Below, piece by piece: positions 52,572-61,544 of a stretch of 64,000 nt of DNA (positions are counted from its first letter, which is position 1; each line of letters begins with the position of its first letter). The notes beneath the pieces were generated by a model. The model ran no database searches, was not told the DNA's origin, and saw nothing but the letters and a program-made list of their open reading frames with translations. This DNA is from Clostridium paridis. Lineage in GTDB: Bacteria > Bacillota > Clostridia > Clostridiales > Clostridiaceae. Both the position numbers and the translations under genes were made by a program. The stretch spans positions 1 to 64,000 of the forward strand of contig NZ_JAESWA010000020.1 in the NCBI RefSeq assembly GCF_016765615.1, given 5' to 3'.

Positions 52572-52615
52572 AACAAGAGAATGCTACTTGGATAAGAAAT
52601 CTAAACAATTTCTTA

Positions 52616-52644
52616 TTGACAAAATAGACAGACTGGTCTAATAT
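52616..52644 (+). promoter_or_regulatory. Promoter and operator of the second TetR gene
   Basis: TTGACA and TAATAT with a 17-base spacer. The spacer contains TAGACAGACTGGTCTA (52625-52640) with core AGAC-TG-GTCT, close to the B. subtilis LmrA/YxaF operator type (AGACCAGTCT). Repressor binding would block the promoter. Confidence 0.75.
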
Positions 52645-52679
52645 TTAGCTAGATAATAATTTAACAAGGAGGAGAAGGT

Positions 52680-53267
52680 ATGGCTAAAAACACAAAAGGT
52701 GAGCAATCTAAGAATAAATTAGTTGAATGCGCAGCTGAGCTTTTTATGAAAAATGGATATAATGCAACAGGGATTAATGATATCTTAGCCCTGGCTGAAT
52801 TACCTAAGGGGTCATTTTACTTTCACTTTTCTAGCAAAAAGAATTTGGCTATAGAAGTTTCTTATTATTTTGATAAAAAAATAAATGAATGGATTATAGA
52901 AACTTCTAAAGGAAAGAAGTGGGATGAATTTATAACACAGCTAATACAACAAATGATAAGTGGTGCTGAGCAAAATAAGCATTATGGATGTCCTTTTGCA
53001 GTATTAGGGCTAGAGATAGCTTTTTCAGAACCAGATATCTCCGAATATTATAATAAGTCAATAAAAAGGTTAATTGGTGTTTTTAAAGATATATTTGAAT
53101 CCTCAGGTATTTCCTCTGATACCTCTGAAGAAATTGCGCATAAAGCTTTCGCCATTTATGAAGGATATTTAGTATATTACAGAATAAGCAAAGAGGTAGA
53201 TGTTTTAAAAAGAATGCAAAAAGATTTAATTAATATATACATTAATTATAAAGAGGTGAATATATGA
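52680..53267 (+). CDS. TetR-family repressor, LmrA/YxaF-like
   Basis: 195 residues. HTH region: KLVECAAELFMKNGYNATGINDILALAELPKGSFYFHFSSKKNL (shown as one domain, residues ~12-56). The middle block 'HYGCPFAVLGLEIAFSEPDISEYYNK' resembles the LmrA/YxaF ligand domain; B. subtilis members respond to flavonoids and control a multidrug pump and dioxygenase. Ribosome site AGGAGGAG. Its stop overlaps the next gene's ATG (ATGA), so it is coupled to the Fe-S gene. The operator in its own promoter and a related site before the thiolase gene suggest it controls both units. Confidence 0.92.
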   Translation: MAKNTKGEQSKNKLVECAAELFMKNGYNATGINDILALAELPKGSFYFHFSSKKNLAIEVSYYFDKKINEWIIETSKGKKWDEFITQLIQQMISGAEQNKHYGCPFAVLGLEIAFSEPDISEYYNKSIKRLIGVFKDIFESSGISSDTSEEIAHKAFAIYEGYLVYYRISKEVDVLKRMQKDLINIYINYKEVNI

Positions 53268-54007
53268 AGGAAGCAATAAGAAATTATATTAAAAGCCTAG
53301 GAGTTGATGATGTAGGGTTTGCAGCTGTAGCTGATTATGTAAGTCCCAATACGCCCCAAATTGAATCCTTTTTTCCTAAAGCAAAATCCATGATAGTAAT
53401 GGCTTATAGAGAATTGTCCACTTGCGAAAGCTTGGATCCACAGTTAGCAATGAATGGAAGACTGGATAAAAAAGATGTAATGAGAGCTGATGCATATAAA
53501 ATATGTCATTACTTAGAGGATGAGTTTAATGCAAAGCTTGTATCTATTCCAGAATCCTTTCCAAGGGGAGGGACTTCGGCAGTATCTCTTAGACATGCAG
53601 CAGTAGCAGCAGGTTTAGGGAACTTTGGAAGGCATAACCTTGTGATTCATCCGGAGTTTGGTACTAGAGTTACCTTTACAGCTATAGTTACAAATTTAGA
53701 ATTAGAATGAGATGAAAAAATAGAAGAAAACTTTTGTAATAATTGTGGAATATGTGTGAAGAATTGCCCAACTAAAGCTTTAGATGAGGAAGGAAAAACT
53801 GATATTTTTAAATGTATGAAGTCATCTCAACCATATTCATTTATAGCTTATTTATCATTTCTAGATAAATATATAGAGGCAGACAAAGAAAAGAGACAAG
53901 CTATGGCAATGGAATTTTTTCCTTATTATCAAGCGAATGCCTTTATAACACAATACTATTGTTTTAATTGTCTTAAGCTTTGCCCAGCGCGTAAAAGAAG
54001 TAAGTAG
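53264..54007 (+). pseudogene. Reductase-like protein with ferredoxin motif, interrupted by one in-frame TGA
   Basis: A single frame of about 247 codons is broken once, by TGA at 53708-53710 (after ...TNLELE). Reading through continues in frame with DEKIEENFCNNCGICVKNCP, a [4Fe-4S] ferredoxin motif, and ends CFNCLKLCPARKRSK. The N-terminal part (DDVGFAAVADY, FPKAKSMIVMAYREL, AAVAAGLGNFGRHNLVIHPEFGTRVTFTAIVTN) resembles the epoxyqueuosine-reductase family, but the protein is shorter. It could be a decaying gene, two polypeptides, or a recoded stop. No SECIS-like hairpin follows the TGA. Coupled to the TetR gene by ATGA overlap. Confidence 0.75.
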
Positions 54008-54036
54008 TTTAAATTAAAGAATTTAAACTAAATTTT
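54005..54036 (+). terminator. Hairpin after the interrupted Fe-S gene
   Basis: TAGTTTAAATT pairs with AATTTAAACTA around AAAG, followed by AATTTTTAAG. Confidence 0.6.
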
Positions 54037-54052
54037 TAAGCCAAAAATAAAC

Positions 54053-54098
54053 AAACCGGTCTATTAACATTTGTTAAAAAAATAACTAAGAATAATAT
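54053..54098 (+). promoter_or_regulatory. Thiolase promoter with TetR-like and Rex-like sites
   Basis: AAACCGGTCT (54053-54062) matches the TetR core of the upstream promoter except at one base. TTGTTAA-AAAA-ATAACTA (54071-54088) matches the clostridial Rex consensus TTGTTAA-N4-TTAACAA at 12 of 14 fixed positions. A plausible promoter, TTGTTA (54071) and TAATAT (54093) with a 16-base spacer, overlaps the Rex-like site. Confidence 0.6.
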
Positions 54099-54118
54099 TA
54101 TTTTAGGAGGAATTTGAA

Positions 54119-55297
54119 ATGAAGGATGTAGTAATAGTAAGTGCAGTAAGAACTGCAATAGGAGCATATGGTAAAACTTTAAAGGATGTTGCTGCAGTAG
54201 ATTTGGGAGCTATAGTAATAAAAGAAGCTGTAAGAAGAGCAGGAATTAATCCTAAAGACGTTAATGAAGTAATCTTTGGGAATGTTCTACAAGCAGGACT
54301 AGGACAAAACCCGGCTAGACAAGCAGCTATAAAAGGTGGACTACCGGTAGAAGTACCAGCATTAACAATTAATAAGGTTTGTGGTTCAGGTTTAAGAAGT
54401 ATAAGTTTAGCAGCTCAAATTATAAAGTCAGGAGATGCAGATATAATTATTGCAGGTGGAATGGAAAATATGTCAAGAGCACCATACTTAGCTGAGAATG
54501 CTAGATGGGGTTATAGAATGGGGAATTCAGAGTTAGTTGATGAAATGATAAGAGATGGGTTATGGGATGCCTTCAATGATTATCACATGGGGGTAACTGC
54601 TGAAAATGTAGCAGAAAGATGGAATGTTTCAAGAGAAGAACAGGATGAGTTCTCACTTTTATCTCAACAAAAAGCAGAAAAAGCTATAAAAGAAGGACGT
54701 TTTAAAGATGAAATAGTTCCTGTAGTTATTAAGACCAAAAAAGGTGAAGTTGTTTTTGATACAGATGAATTCCCAAGGTTCGGAAATAGTATGGAAGCAT
54801 TGAGCAAATTAAAACCAATATTTAAAGGAGATGGAAGCATTACAGCAGGAAATGCTTCAGGAATAAATGATGGAGCAGCAGCGTTAGTAATAATGAGTGC
54901 TGAAAAGGCAAAGGAACTAAAGTTGAAGCCTCTTGCTAAAATAAGTGGATATGATTCAGCAGGGTTAGATCCAGCTATAATGGGATATGGAGGATTTTAT
55001 GCTACAAAAGGTGTACTAAATAAGTTGAATTTAAAGGCAGAGGAATTAGATCTAGTTGAAGCAAATGAAGCATATGCATCACAAAGTATAGCAATAGCAA
55101 AAGATTTAAATTTGGACATGAGTAAAGTAAATGTTAATGGTGGAGCTATTGCCCTCGGGCATCCAATAGGTGCGTCAGGTGCTAGGATAGTAGTTACGCT
55201 ACTGCATGAAATGCAAAAAAGAGATGCAAAAAGAGGGTTAGCTACTTTATGTATAGGTGGAGGCCAAGGAACTGCATTGGTAGTTGAAAGAGAATAA
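54119..55297 (+). CDS. thl: Acetyl-CoA C-acetyltransferase (thiolase)
   Basis: 392 residues, full length. It condenses two acetyl-CoA to acetoacetyl-CoA, the entry step to butyrate and butanol, in the cytoplasm. Catalytic residues: Cys88 in NKVCGSGL, His348 in GHPIGASG and Cys378 in LCIGGGQG. The positions of Cys88 and Cys378 coincide with those in C. acetobutylicum thiolase, where they form a regulatory disulphide. TTAGGAGGA precedes the ATG. It has its own promoter with a Rex-like site, consistent with control by NADH/NAD ratio, and its own terminator. Confidence 0.97.
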   Translation: MKDVVIVSAVRTAIGAYGKTLKDVAAVDLGAIVIKEAVRRAGINPKDVNEVIFGNVLQAGLGQNPARQAAIKGGLPVEVPALTINKVCGSGLRSISLAAQIIKSGDADIIIAGGMENMSRAPYLAENARWGYRMGNSELVDEMIRDGLWDAFNDYHMGVTAENVAERWNVSREEQDEFSLLSQQKAEKAIKEGRFKDEIVPVVIKTKKGEVVFDTDEFPRFGNSMEALSKLKPIFKGDGSITAGNASGINDGAAALVIMSAEKAKELKLKPLAKISGYDSAGLDPAIMGYGGFYATKGVLNKLNLKAEELDLVEANEAYASQSIAIAKDLNLDMSKVNVNGGAIALGHPIGASGARIVVTLLHEMQKRDAKRGLATLCIGGGQGTALVVERE

Positions 55298-55308
55298 TTA
55301 AGTTTTTT

Positions 55309-55348
55309 AGGATTGTATCAGATGAAATTTTTGATACAATCCTTTTTT
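55309..55348 (+). terminator. Thiolase terminator
   Basis: AGGATTGTATCA pairs with TGATACAATCCT around GATGAAATTTT, followed by TTTTT. Confidence 0.9.
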
Positions 55349-55370
55349 ATTACCTAATGTTTCAATATTG

Positions 55371-55384
55371 TAACATTGGTGTAA
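55371..55384 (+). promoter_or_regulatory. BceR-type inverted repeat upstream of the RND gene
   Basis: TAACA-TTGG-TGTAA fits the TNACA-N4-TGTAA operator known for BceR-type regulators at all fixed positions. TATAAT follows at 55386, and a second -10-like TATAGA at 55405, so the geometry relative to the promoter is uncertain. Confidence 0.5.
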
Positions 55385-55499
55385 CTATAATAAGTATATA
55401 AAAATATAGAAGTTGTTTAAAATTATTTAAAATAGGGAAAATATCTAAGCAATTTAAAAGGAGTAGTGAGAATAAAATTTATTAACTAGGAGTGAAAAA

Positions 55500-58400
55500 A
55501 TGAAGAAGGCAATTAATTTTGTACTAAAGAATGTTTTCGTTGTATTTTTAATAATTGCAATGATTACAGCTGGGGGATTTTATTCAGCTAAGAACATAAA
55601 GATGGAGGCTATGCCCAATATAAATATACCTATGATTACAGCAGTTTCTGTATATCCAGGAGCTTCGCCAGAAGATGTAGCAGAAAAGATTACAAGACCT
55701 ATGCAAAAAGGAATTTCAAGTATTCAAGGAATTAAAGATGTAAGAACTATAAATAATGAGAATGTTGGAATTATAGTTGCAGAATTTGATTATAGTAAAG
55801 ATATGGACAAGGCTGAAAAAGAAGTGTCTGATGCAGTAAATAAAGTGACATTACCAGATACAGCTCAGAAGGCTACCGTTTCAAGAATAGGCTTTGGAAG
55901 TATGCCTATAATGACATATGCAGTAGATGGTGGAACTGATAAAGATAAACTTACAAAATATATTAATGATACAGTAAATCCAAAGCTTACAGGAGTGGAT
56001 GGGGTATCAAGTATATCTGTACAAGGAACTGCAAGTAGTAACACTTATATTAAGGTAAAGCAGGATAAGTTAAAGGAAAATGGCTTATCAATGGATGATA
56101 TAAAGAATGCATTATCAGGAAATAACTTTTCATTTCCAGTAGGAGAAACAGATATAAATGGCTCAACAATGCCTATTAGATCTGAGGCAAAAATAAATAG
56201 TATTGATGAAATAAAATCTATACCAATTGTTGTTCCTATAAATGCGAATAAAGTTATGGCAGATCAAGTTGGTTCAGCAGTAGGGCAGCTTGGACAAGGA
56301 ATGCAACAAATGGCAGATGGATTTTCACAGGGAATGGCTCAAATAGGACAAGGCATGGGGCAGATGGGTGGCTTAGTTGGAGGAAACACTCAGGCTATTG
56401 CAATGCTAAACGCAATTCAGAAAATACAAATGGGAATATTATCTCAACAAAGTATTTTACAGAATCCACAAGCAACAACAGAACAAAAGGCTCAAGCGCA
56501 AGTAATATTAGCCAAATTACAAGAGAGTTTAAAACAGACTCAAGATGCATTAGATAAATCAATAAATGATACTATTGATAAATCTAAAGGAATGGCACAA
56601 TCACAATCATCTCAAGGACAGAAAAGCCAAAACTCTAGTACTACATCCAAAAACACAACAAATGGCTCTAAGAATGAGATTGAAGTTAAGGTAGTGTTTT
56701 TAGGTGATGTTGCAGAGATAACTAATACAGCTACTGATAAGCAAATGAAAACTCGTGCAAACAATAAAGATGCAATAATACTAAGTGTTTATAAAACAGA
56801 TGATGCAAATACTGTTCAAGTTTCGAATGACATTAAATCTTCAATAAAGGATTTACAAAATGCAAATTCAGACTTTAAATTCAGTTTGGTTAGTGATAGT
56901 TCAACTAGCATAAAGGATTCTGTTAATGGAATGGTTAGAGAAGGTGTTTTAGGTGCCTTATTTGCAATTGTTGTAATTGCATTATTCTTAAAAGATTTAA
57001 GAGCGACTATAATCGCGGTTGTATCTATTCCATTGTCAATATTAATAGCACTAATTCTACTTCCTAGGTTTGGAATAAGTTTGAATATAATGTCATTGGG
57101 GGGGATGGCTGTTGCTGTTGGGCGTATAGTAGATGATTCAATCGTGGTAATTGAAAATATATATAGGAGATTTTCAAGTGAAACACATAGAGATTCTGAG
57201 CTAATTAAAGAAGCAGTTTCAGAAGTAGCATCAGCTATAACCTCGTCCACAATTACTACTATAGGAGTATTCCTTCCATTATCATTTATTTCAGGAATGG
57301 TTGGAAAGATATTCTTCCCATTTGCAGCTACTGTAGTTATATGCATTTTAGCATCTTTGCTAGTATCTATAACTGTAGTACCAGTTTTAACAAAAACAAT
57401 GCTATTAAATAAAAAAATAAAGCATGTACACCATGAAGGAAAGATTACTATTATTTATAAGAGAATATTATCTTGGTCAATAAGCCATAGAGCAATTGTC
57501 TTAGTTTTATCACTAATAATTTTAGTTGGTACATTAGGACTTGCCAAAAAGATACCAGTTCAATTTTTACCAGCATCAAATACAAATACTTTAAATGGTA
57601 AGTTGAGTATGACACCAGGAACATCTACAGTAAAAACCAATGAATACTCTTTAAAGTTTGAGAAATATTTATCTGAAAGAAAAGATATTGAAACCTTTGT
57701 AAGTTCTGTTGGAGATAGTAGTGCATCAGGAAATGCAATGTCATCTCAAGGAAGTAATGCAGCTACCTATACAATAGTTATCAAAGAAGGAGAAGACATT
57801 AATAAGGTAACTAATGAAATACAAGAGGAAGCAAAAAAATTATCTACAGATGAAGGGAAGTTTACGATAAGTACTGAGTCATTATCAGGGCAGTCAGATA
57901 AAGTTCAAATAATGCTTTATAGTGACAAGGTTGAAGATTTAAATAAAGCTTCGGAGTTAGTAATGAATAAGCTAAAGGATTTTAAAGACCTTGGAAATTT
58001 AACTAGTTCTATTGAACAAAAGAAGCCAGAAATAGACTTGAAAGTTGATGAAAATAAGGCGGCGGAGAATGGATTAAGCTCTATTATGGTTGCAGGGACT
58101 GTTAGAAATTCACTTAGTTCAAATAAAATCACAACAATTAAAAATAATGGACAAAGCACTGACGTTTATTTAGGTTATGAAGATGCAAATCTTGATAGTA
58201 TAGATAAAATAAAAAACATGGATATCGTAGGTATGAAGGGTATTGTAAAACTATCTGATGTTGCTGAAGTAACGCAAGGATATGGTCCAGTTAGTGTTAC
58301 GGAAATGGATGGAAAACAATATGTATCAGTATCAGCAGATATAAAAACAAAAGATACAAGTAAGGTATCGAAAGAGGCTCTTGCAGCAGTTGATGATATA

Positions 58401-58961
58401 AAATCACAGCTACCTGAAAGTATTAGCTATGATAATAGCGGAAGTAATAAACAAATAAATGAAAGTTTTTCACAAATGGGAATGGCAATGTTAATAGCTA
58501 TAGGCCTAGTATATGTAGTTATGGTTTTAGCTTTCGGTGAAGGTAAGACACCATTTGCAATACTTTTCTCATTGCCTTTTGCAGCAGTAGGAGCACTACT
58601 TGGATTATTAATTACTGGACAATCCTTATCCGTATCAGGATTAATAGGAATGTTAATGCTCATAGGTATAGTGGTTACAAATGCAATTGTTTTATTGGAT
58701 AGAGTAAAGCATAATAGGGAAAAAGGATATGGTATTAAGGACGCTTTATTGGAAGCTGGATCAATTAGATTAAGACCAATATTCATGACAGCGTTAGCTA
58801 CAATAATGGCATTAATTCCATTAGCATTAGGATTCTCAGAAGGTGCGTTAATCTCCCAAGGCTTAGGGATAGTAGTTATAAGTGGTCTATTAGTATCCAC
58901 ATTATTGACCTTGATCATAGTTCCGGTAATGTATAGCATATTACAAAGAGAAAAGATATAA
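55500..58961 (+). CDS. RND-family efflux permease (AcrB/SwrC-like)
   Basis: 1,153 residues. TM1 at ~11-30, then an extracellular porter region, a membrane block near 480-640 with AVAVGRIVDDSIVVIENIYRR (the proton-relay Asp pair of TM4), a second porter region, and a C-terminal membrane block ~1000-1145 (GLVYVVMVLAFGE, GLIGMLMLIGIVVTNAIVLLDRVK). It uses the proton gradient to expel drugs, lipids or surfactants. An extra Gln/Met/Gly-rich segment (~256-397: QLGQGMQQMADGFSQGMAQ, QSSQGQKSQNSSTTSK) is inserted in the first porter region. AACTAGGAG precedes the ATG. The Bce-type signalling/ABC genes follow. Confidence 0.93.
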   Translation: MKKAINFVLKNVFVVFLIIAMITAGGFYSAKNIKMEAMPNINIPMITAVSVYPGASPEDVAEKITRPMQKGISSIQGIKDVRTINNENVGIIVAEFDYSKDMDKAEKEVSDAVNKVTLPDTAQKATVSRIGFGSMPIMTYAVDGGTDKDKLTKYINDTVNPKLTGVDGVSSISVQGTASSNTYIKVKQDKLKENGLSMDDIKNALSGNNFSFPVGETDINGSTMPIRSEAKINSIDEIKSIPIVVPINANKVMADQVGSAVGQLGQGMQQMADGFSQGMAQIGQGMGQMGGLVGGNTQAIAMLNAIQKIQMGILSQQSILQNPQATTEQKAQAQVILAKLQESLKQTQDALDKSINDTIDKSKGMAQSQSSQGQKSQNSSTTSKNTTNGSKNEIEVKVVFLGDVAEITNTATDKQMKTRANNKDAIILSVYKTDDANTVQVSNDIKSSIKDLQNANSDFKFSLVSDSSTSIKDSVNGMVREGVLGALFAIVVIALFLKDLRATIIAVVSIPLSILIALILLPRFGISLNIMSLGGMAVAVGRIVDDSIVVIENIYRRFSSETHRDSELIKEAVSEVASAITSSTITTIGVFLPLSFISGMVGKIFFPFAATVVICILASLLVSITVVPVLTKTMLLNKKIKHVHHEGKITIIYKRILSWSISHRAIVLVLSLIILVGTLGLAKKIPVQFLPASNTNTLNGKLSMTPGTSTVKTNEYSLKFEKYLSERKDIETFVSSVGDSSASGNAMSSQGSNAATYTIVIKEGEDINKVTNEIQEEAKKLSTDEGKFTISTESLSGQSDKVQIMLYSDKVEDLNKASELVMNKLKDFKDLGNLTSSIEQKKPEIDLKVDENKAAENGLSSIMVAGTVRNSLSSNKITTIKNNGQSTDVYLGYEDANLDSIDKIKNMDIVGMKGIVKLSDVAEVTQGYGPVSVTEMDGKQYVSVSADIKTKDTSKVSKEALAAVDDIKSQLPESISYDNSGSNKQINESFSQMGMAMLIAIGLVYVVMVLAFGEGKTPFAILFSLPFAAVGALLGLLITGQSLSVSGLIGMLMLIGIVVTNAIVLLDRVKHNREKGYGIKDALLEAGSIRLRPIFMTALATIMALIPLALGFSEGALISQGLGIVVISGLLVSTLLTLIIVPVMYSILQREKI

Positions 58962-58968
58962 TGAAGTT

Positions 58969-59000
58969 AAAACCGTAAGCTAAAACTTACGGTTTTAATT
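58969..59000 (+). terminator. Terminator after the RND gene
   Basis: AAAACCGTAAG pairs with CTTACGGTTTT around CTAAAA, followed by AATTT. The T-tract is imperfect, so partial read-through into the response regulator gene is possible. Confidence 0.75.
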
Positions 59001-59021
59001 TAAGTGATGGGAGTTATTAAA

Positions 59022-59729
59022 GTGAAAAAAATATTAATTGTGGAAGATGATATAAAACTTAATAATCTCATGAAAGCATTTATCGAGAAATATGGATATG
59101 AGTGCGTTACTATTAAGGATTATCAAAATATAGAAAATGAATTTAAGGAGGAGAAGCCAGATCTTGTACTTCTAGATATAAATCTTCCTTATTCAGATGG
59201 ATTTCAGTTATGTAGAAGCTTCAGAAGAGAATCTAATATTCCAATTATTTTTATTTCTGCAAGAAGTAGTGAACTAGAGCAAATAAGAGGAATTGAGATG
59301 GGTGCAGATGATTTTATTGTTAAGCCATTTAGTTTTGAATTGCTATTAGTAAAAATACAAGCAGCATTTAGAAGAGTAGTTGATTATTCTCAAGATAAAA
59401 GGTTAATCTTAGCATCTGATGGATTAATTTTAAATAAAAGCAATTTTCAAATTAGTTATAAAGGTATGACCACAGAGCTTTCTAAGAAAGAATTTCAATT
59501 ATTAAGTAAGTTGGTACAAAAAGAGAAATCTGTAGTTTCTCGTGAAGAACTTCTTGAAGAACTATGGGATGAAACATTTTTTGTTGATGATCATACACTC
59601 ACAGTAAATGTAACAAGAGTTAAAAATAAATTAGCCATACTTGGAATTAATGATGCGATTAGGACTAAAAGAGGATTGGGATATATATATATTAATGGAT
59701 TAAACGATGAAAAAGAAAATAATAACTAA
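59022..59729 (+). CDS. OmpR-family response regulator, BceR-like
   Basis: 235 residues from GTG at 59022 (GGGAG eight bases upstream; a GTG at 59004 lacks a site). Receiver domain ~1-118 with acidic pocket EDD, phospho-acceptor Asp52 (LVLLDINLP) and Lys in FIVKPFS; winged-helix DNA-binding domain ~135-230 with LSKKEFQLLSKL and TVNVTRVKNKLA. Its 3' end overlaps the kinase gene by 23 bases. In Bce systems the regulator switches on its own ABC transporter under peptide-antibiotic stress. Confidence 0.93.
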   Translation: MKKILIVEDDIKLNNLMKAFIEKYGYECVTIKDYQNIENEFKEEKPDLVLLDINLPYSDGFQLCRSFRRESNIPIIFISARSSELEQIRGIEMGADDFIVKPFSFELLLVKIQAAFRRVVDYSQDKRLILASDGLILNKSNFQISYKGMTTELSKKEFQLLSKLVQKEKSVVSREELLEELWDETFFVDDHTLTVNVTRVKNKLAILGINDAIRTKRGLGYIYINGLNDEKENNN

Positions 59730-60750
59730 TTTTATTAAAGATAGTTTAAGATACATTATAGCCTTTTATTTAAGTATAGGAGTAATAATACTATATTACT
59801 ATATAACTGCAGATATAAAGGATATTATATACCCAATTGTAATCGCATCCACAATATTTCTAATTTTTATATTTATAGAATTTGTAAAATACTATAATTT
59901 TAACATCAATATTAAAGATTTAATTAATCTACAAAGAGATAAATTACTTGAAGAAACAAATCAACAGAAATATTTCATGCATGTATTAAAAGATATGCAG
60001 GGTGAATATCTGAAGGAAATCAGTAGAACAAATGCTGAGAATAATTCTTACAAGTACTTTGTATCTCAGTGGATACACAATATGAAAACTCCAGTTTCTA
60101 TAATTAGCTTGGTGCTACAAAAGATAAAAGTTGAAAATATGAATACTGAAAGAAATTTAAGCCAAGAAGAAATTAGTAGCTTTATACAAGAAATAGTTGA
60201 AGAAAACACAAAGTTACAAAATGGCTTAGAACAATTGTTAAATATTTTAAGAATGGAGCAGTTTGCTAAGGATTATGAGCCGGAAGCAGTTAATTTGGTT
60301 GACTCTATAAAAGAGTTAATTAATTCAAAAAAATCATTATTTATATATAACAATGTATTTCCACAAATAGAATGTGAAGATGATAATATTACTGTTTTAA
60401 CGGATGAAAAGTGGAATAAGTTTATGATAGAACAAATCATAAATAATGCCGTTAAATATTCAAGTGAAAGAGATGTTAAGAAATATATTAAATTTAATAT
60501 TATGAATAAACATGGTGAAGTTAAATTGAACATTATTGATGAGGGTATTGGCATACCTGAAATAGATATAAATCGCTTATTTGAACCTTTTTTTACTGGT
60601 GCTAATGGAAGAAAGTATAAGGAAGCTACTGGTATAGGTCTTTATATTTGTGAACAATTAGCAAAAAACTTAAAACATAAAATTCATATAGAGTCAAAAC
60701 AGGGCAGGGGAACTAAGGTTACAATAACGTATTTTTTAAATTCACAATAA
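59707..60750 (+). CDS. Intramembrane-sensing histidine kinase, BceS-like
   Basis: 347 residues. Two N-terminal membrane helices (~13-33 and 38-59) with only a few residues between them, so there is almost no extracellular sensor. The HisKA box is SQWIHNMKTPVSI (His ~124), the N box 'MIEQIINNAVKYSSE', G1 DEGIGIPEID, and G2 TGIGLYICEQLAK. BceS-type kinases are triggered by the partner ABC transporter rather than by ligand. The reading frame starts inside the regulator gene, a mark of coupled translation. Confidence 0.93.
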   Translation: MKKKIITNFIKDSLRYIIAFYLSIGVIILYYYITADIKDIIYPIVIASTIFLIFIFIEFVKYYNFNINIKDLINLQRDKLLEETNQQKYFMHVLKDMQGEYLKEISRTNAENNSYKYFVSQWIHNMKTPVSIISLVLQKIKVENMNTERNLSQEEISSFIQEIVEENTKLQNGLEQLLNILRMEQFAKDYEPEAVNLVDSIKELINSKKSLFIYNNVFPQIECEDDNITVLTDEKWNKFMIEQIINNAVKYSSERDVKKYIKFNIMNKHGEVKLNIIDEGIGIPEIDINRLFEPFFTGANGRKYKEATGIGLYICEQLAKNLKHKIHIESKQGRGTKVTITYFLNSQ

Positions 60751-60788
60751 AATGAATCATTTAACCGTGCATTTAGGAGGAGTTAAAA

Positions 60789-61544
60789 TTGGAAGTACTA
60801 AAGGCTAATAATATAGTTAAGAATTATAGTGGCTTATTTAATTATAGCTCTAAAAATATAATTAACGGATTAAATATTAGCATAAATCAAGGGGAATTTA
60901 CTGCTATAATGGGATCCTCAGGAAGTGGTAAAACTACACTTTTGAACATATTTAGTGGAGTAGATAGGCCTACTATAGGCGACGTTGAGATAATGGGGAG
61001 AAATATATCTAAGCTCAATGATAATGAAAGAGCAATTTTTAGAAGAGAAAACTTTGGAATGATATTTCAAAATTTTAATTTGTTAGATGATCTTACACTT
61101 AAAGAAAACGCAGCTTTACCACTAGTTATTCAAGGTCAAAAAAAGGAGTATATTGAAGAGAAAGTAGACGAGTTATTTAAGCTTCTTAATATATATGAAG
61201 TTGGAGATAAATATCCTACAGGTGTTTCACAAGGGCAAAGACAAAGGGCTGCATGTTGTAGGGCATTAATAACTAATCCCAAAATTGTTTTTGCAGATGA
61301 GCCCACTGGAAATCTAGATTCAAAGGCTGCAAAAAAATTCATGAGTTACATAAAGTTAATTAATAAAAATAAAAAAGTAACTATATTATTAGCGACTCAT
61401 GATTCTGTGGCAGCAAGCTACTGCTCAAGGGTAATTTTTATAAAAGACGGAACTATCTTTGCTGACATATACAATAATAACAATGATAAGAATTTCCATA
61501 ATAAAATACTAGATTGCCTTGCAATAATGGGCGGTGAAAACTAA
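60789..61544 (+). CDS. ABC transporter ATP-binding protein, BceA-like
   Basis: 251 residues. Walker A GSSGSGKTTLLN, Q-loop MIFQNFNLLDDL, signature GVSQGQRQRAACCRAL (variant of LSGGQ), Walker B IVFADEPTGNLD and the H-loop ATHDS. This is the MacB/LolD/BceA subfamily that energises FtsX-like permeases for peptide-antibiotic removal. Start is TTG at 60789 with AGGAGGAG eight bases upstream. Its TAA overlaps the permease ATG by one base (TAATG), so the two are co-translated. Confidence 0.95.
   Translation: MEVLKANNIVKNYSGLFNYSSKNIINGLNISINQGEFTAIMGSSGSGKTTLLNIFSGVDRPTIGDVEIMGRNISKLNDNERAIFRRENFGMIFQNFNLLDDLTLKENAALPLVIQGQKKEYIEEKVDELFKLLNIYEVGDKYPTGVSQGQRQRAACCRALITNPKIVFADEPTGNLDSKAAKKFMSYIKLINKNKKVTILLATHDSVAASYCSRVIFIKDGTIFADIYNNNNDKNFHNKILDCLAIMGGEN

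Noticed and set aside
53708-53710. Selenocysteine codon
   Set aside because: No GC-containing stem-loop follows the TGA at the required distance, and related proteins do not obviously have Cys at this position; nonsense mutation is simpler.
56816-57346. 176-codon and nearby minus-strand frames opposite the RND gene (also 58427-58939)
   Set aside because: Shadows of conserved RND coding sequence; no ribosome sites, and their Ile/Thr/Ser-rich composition is typical of antisense translation.
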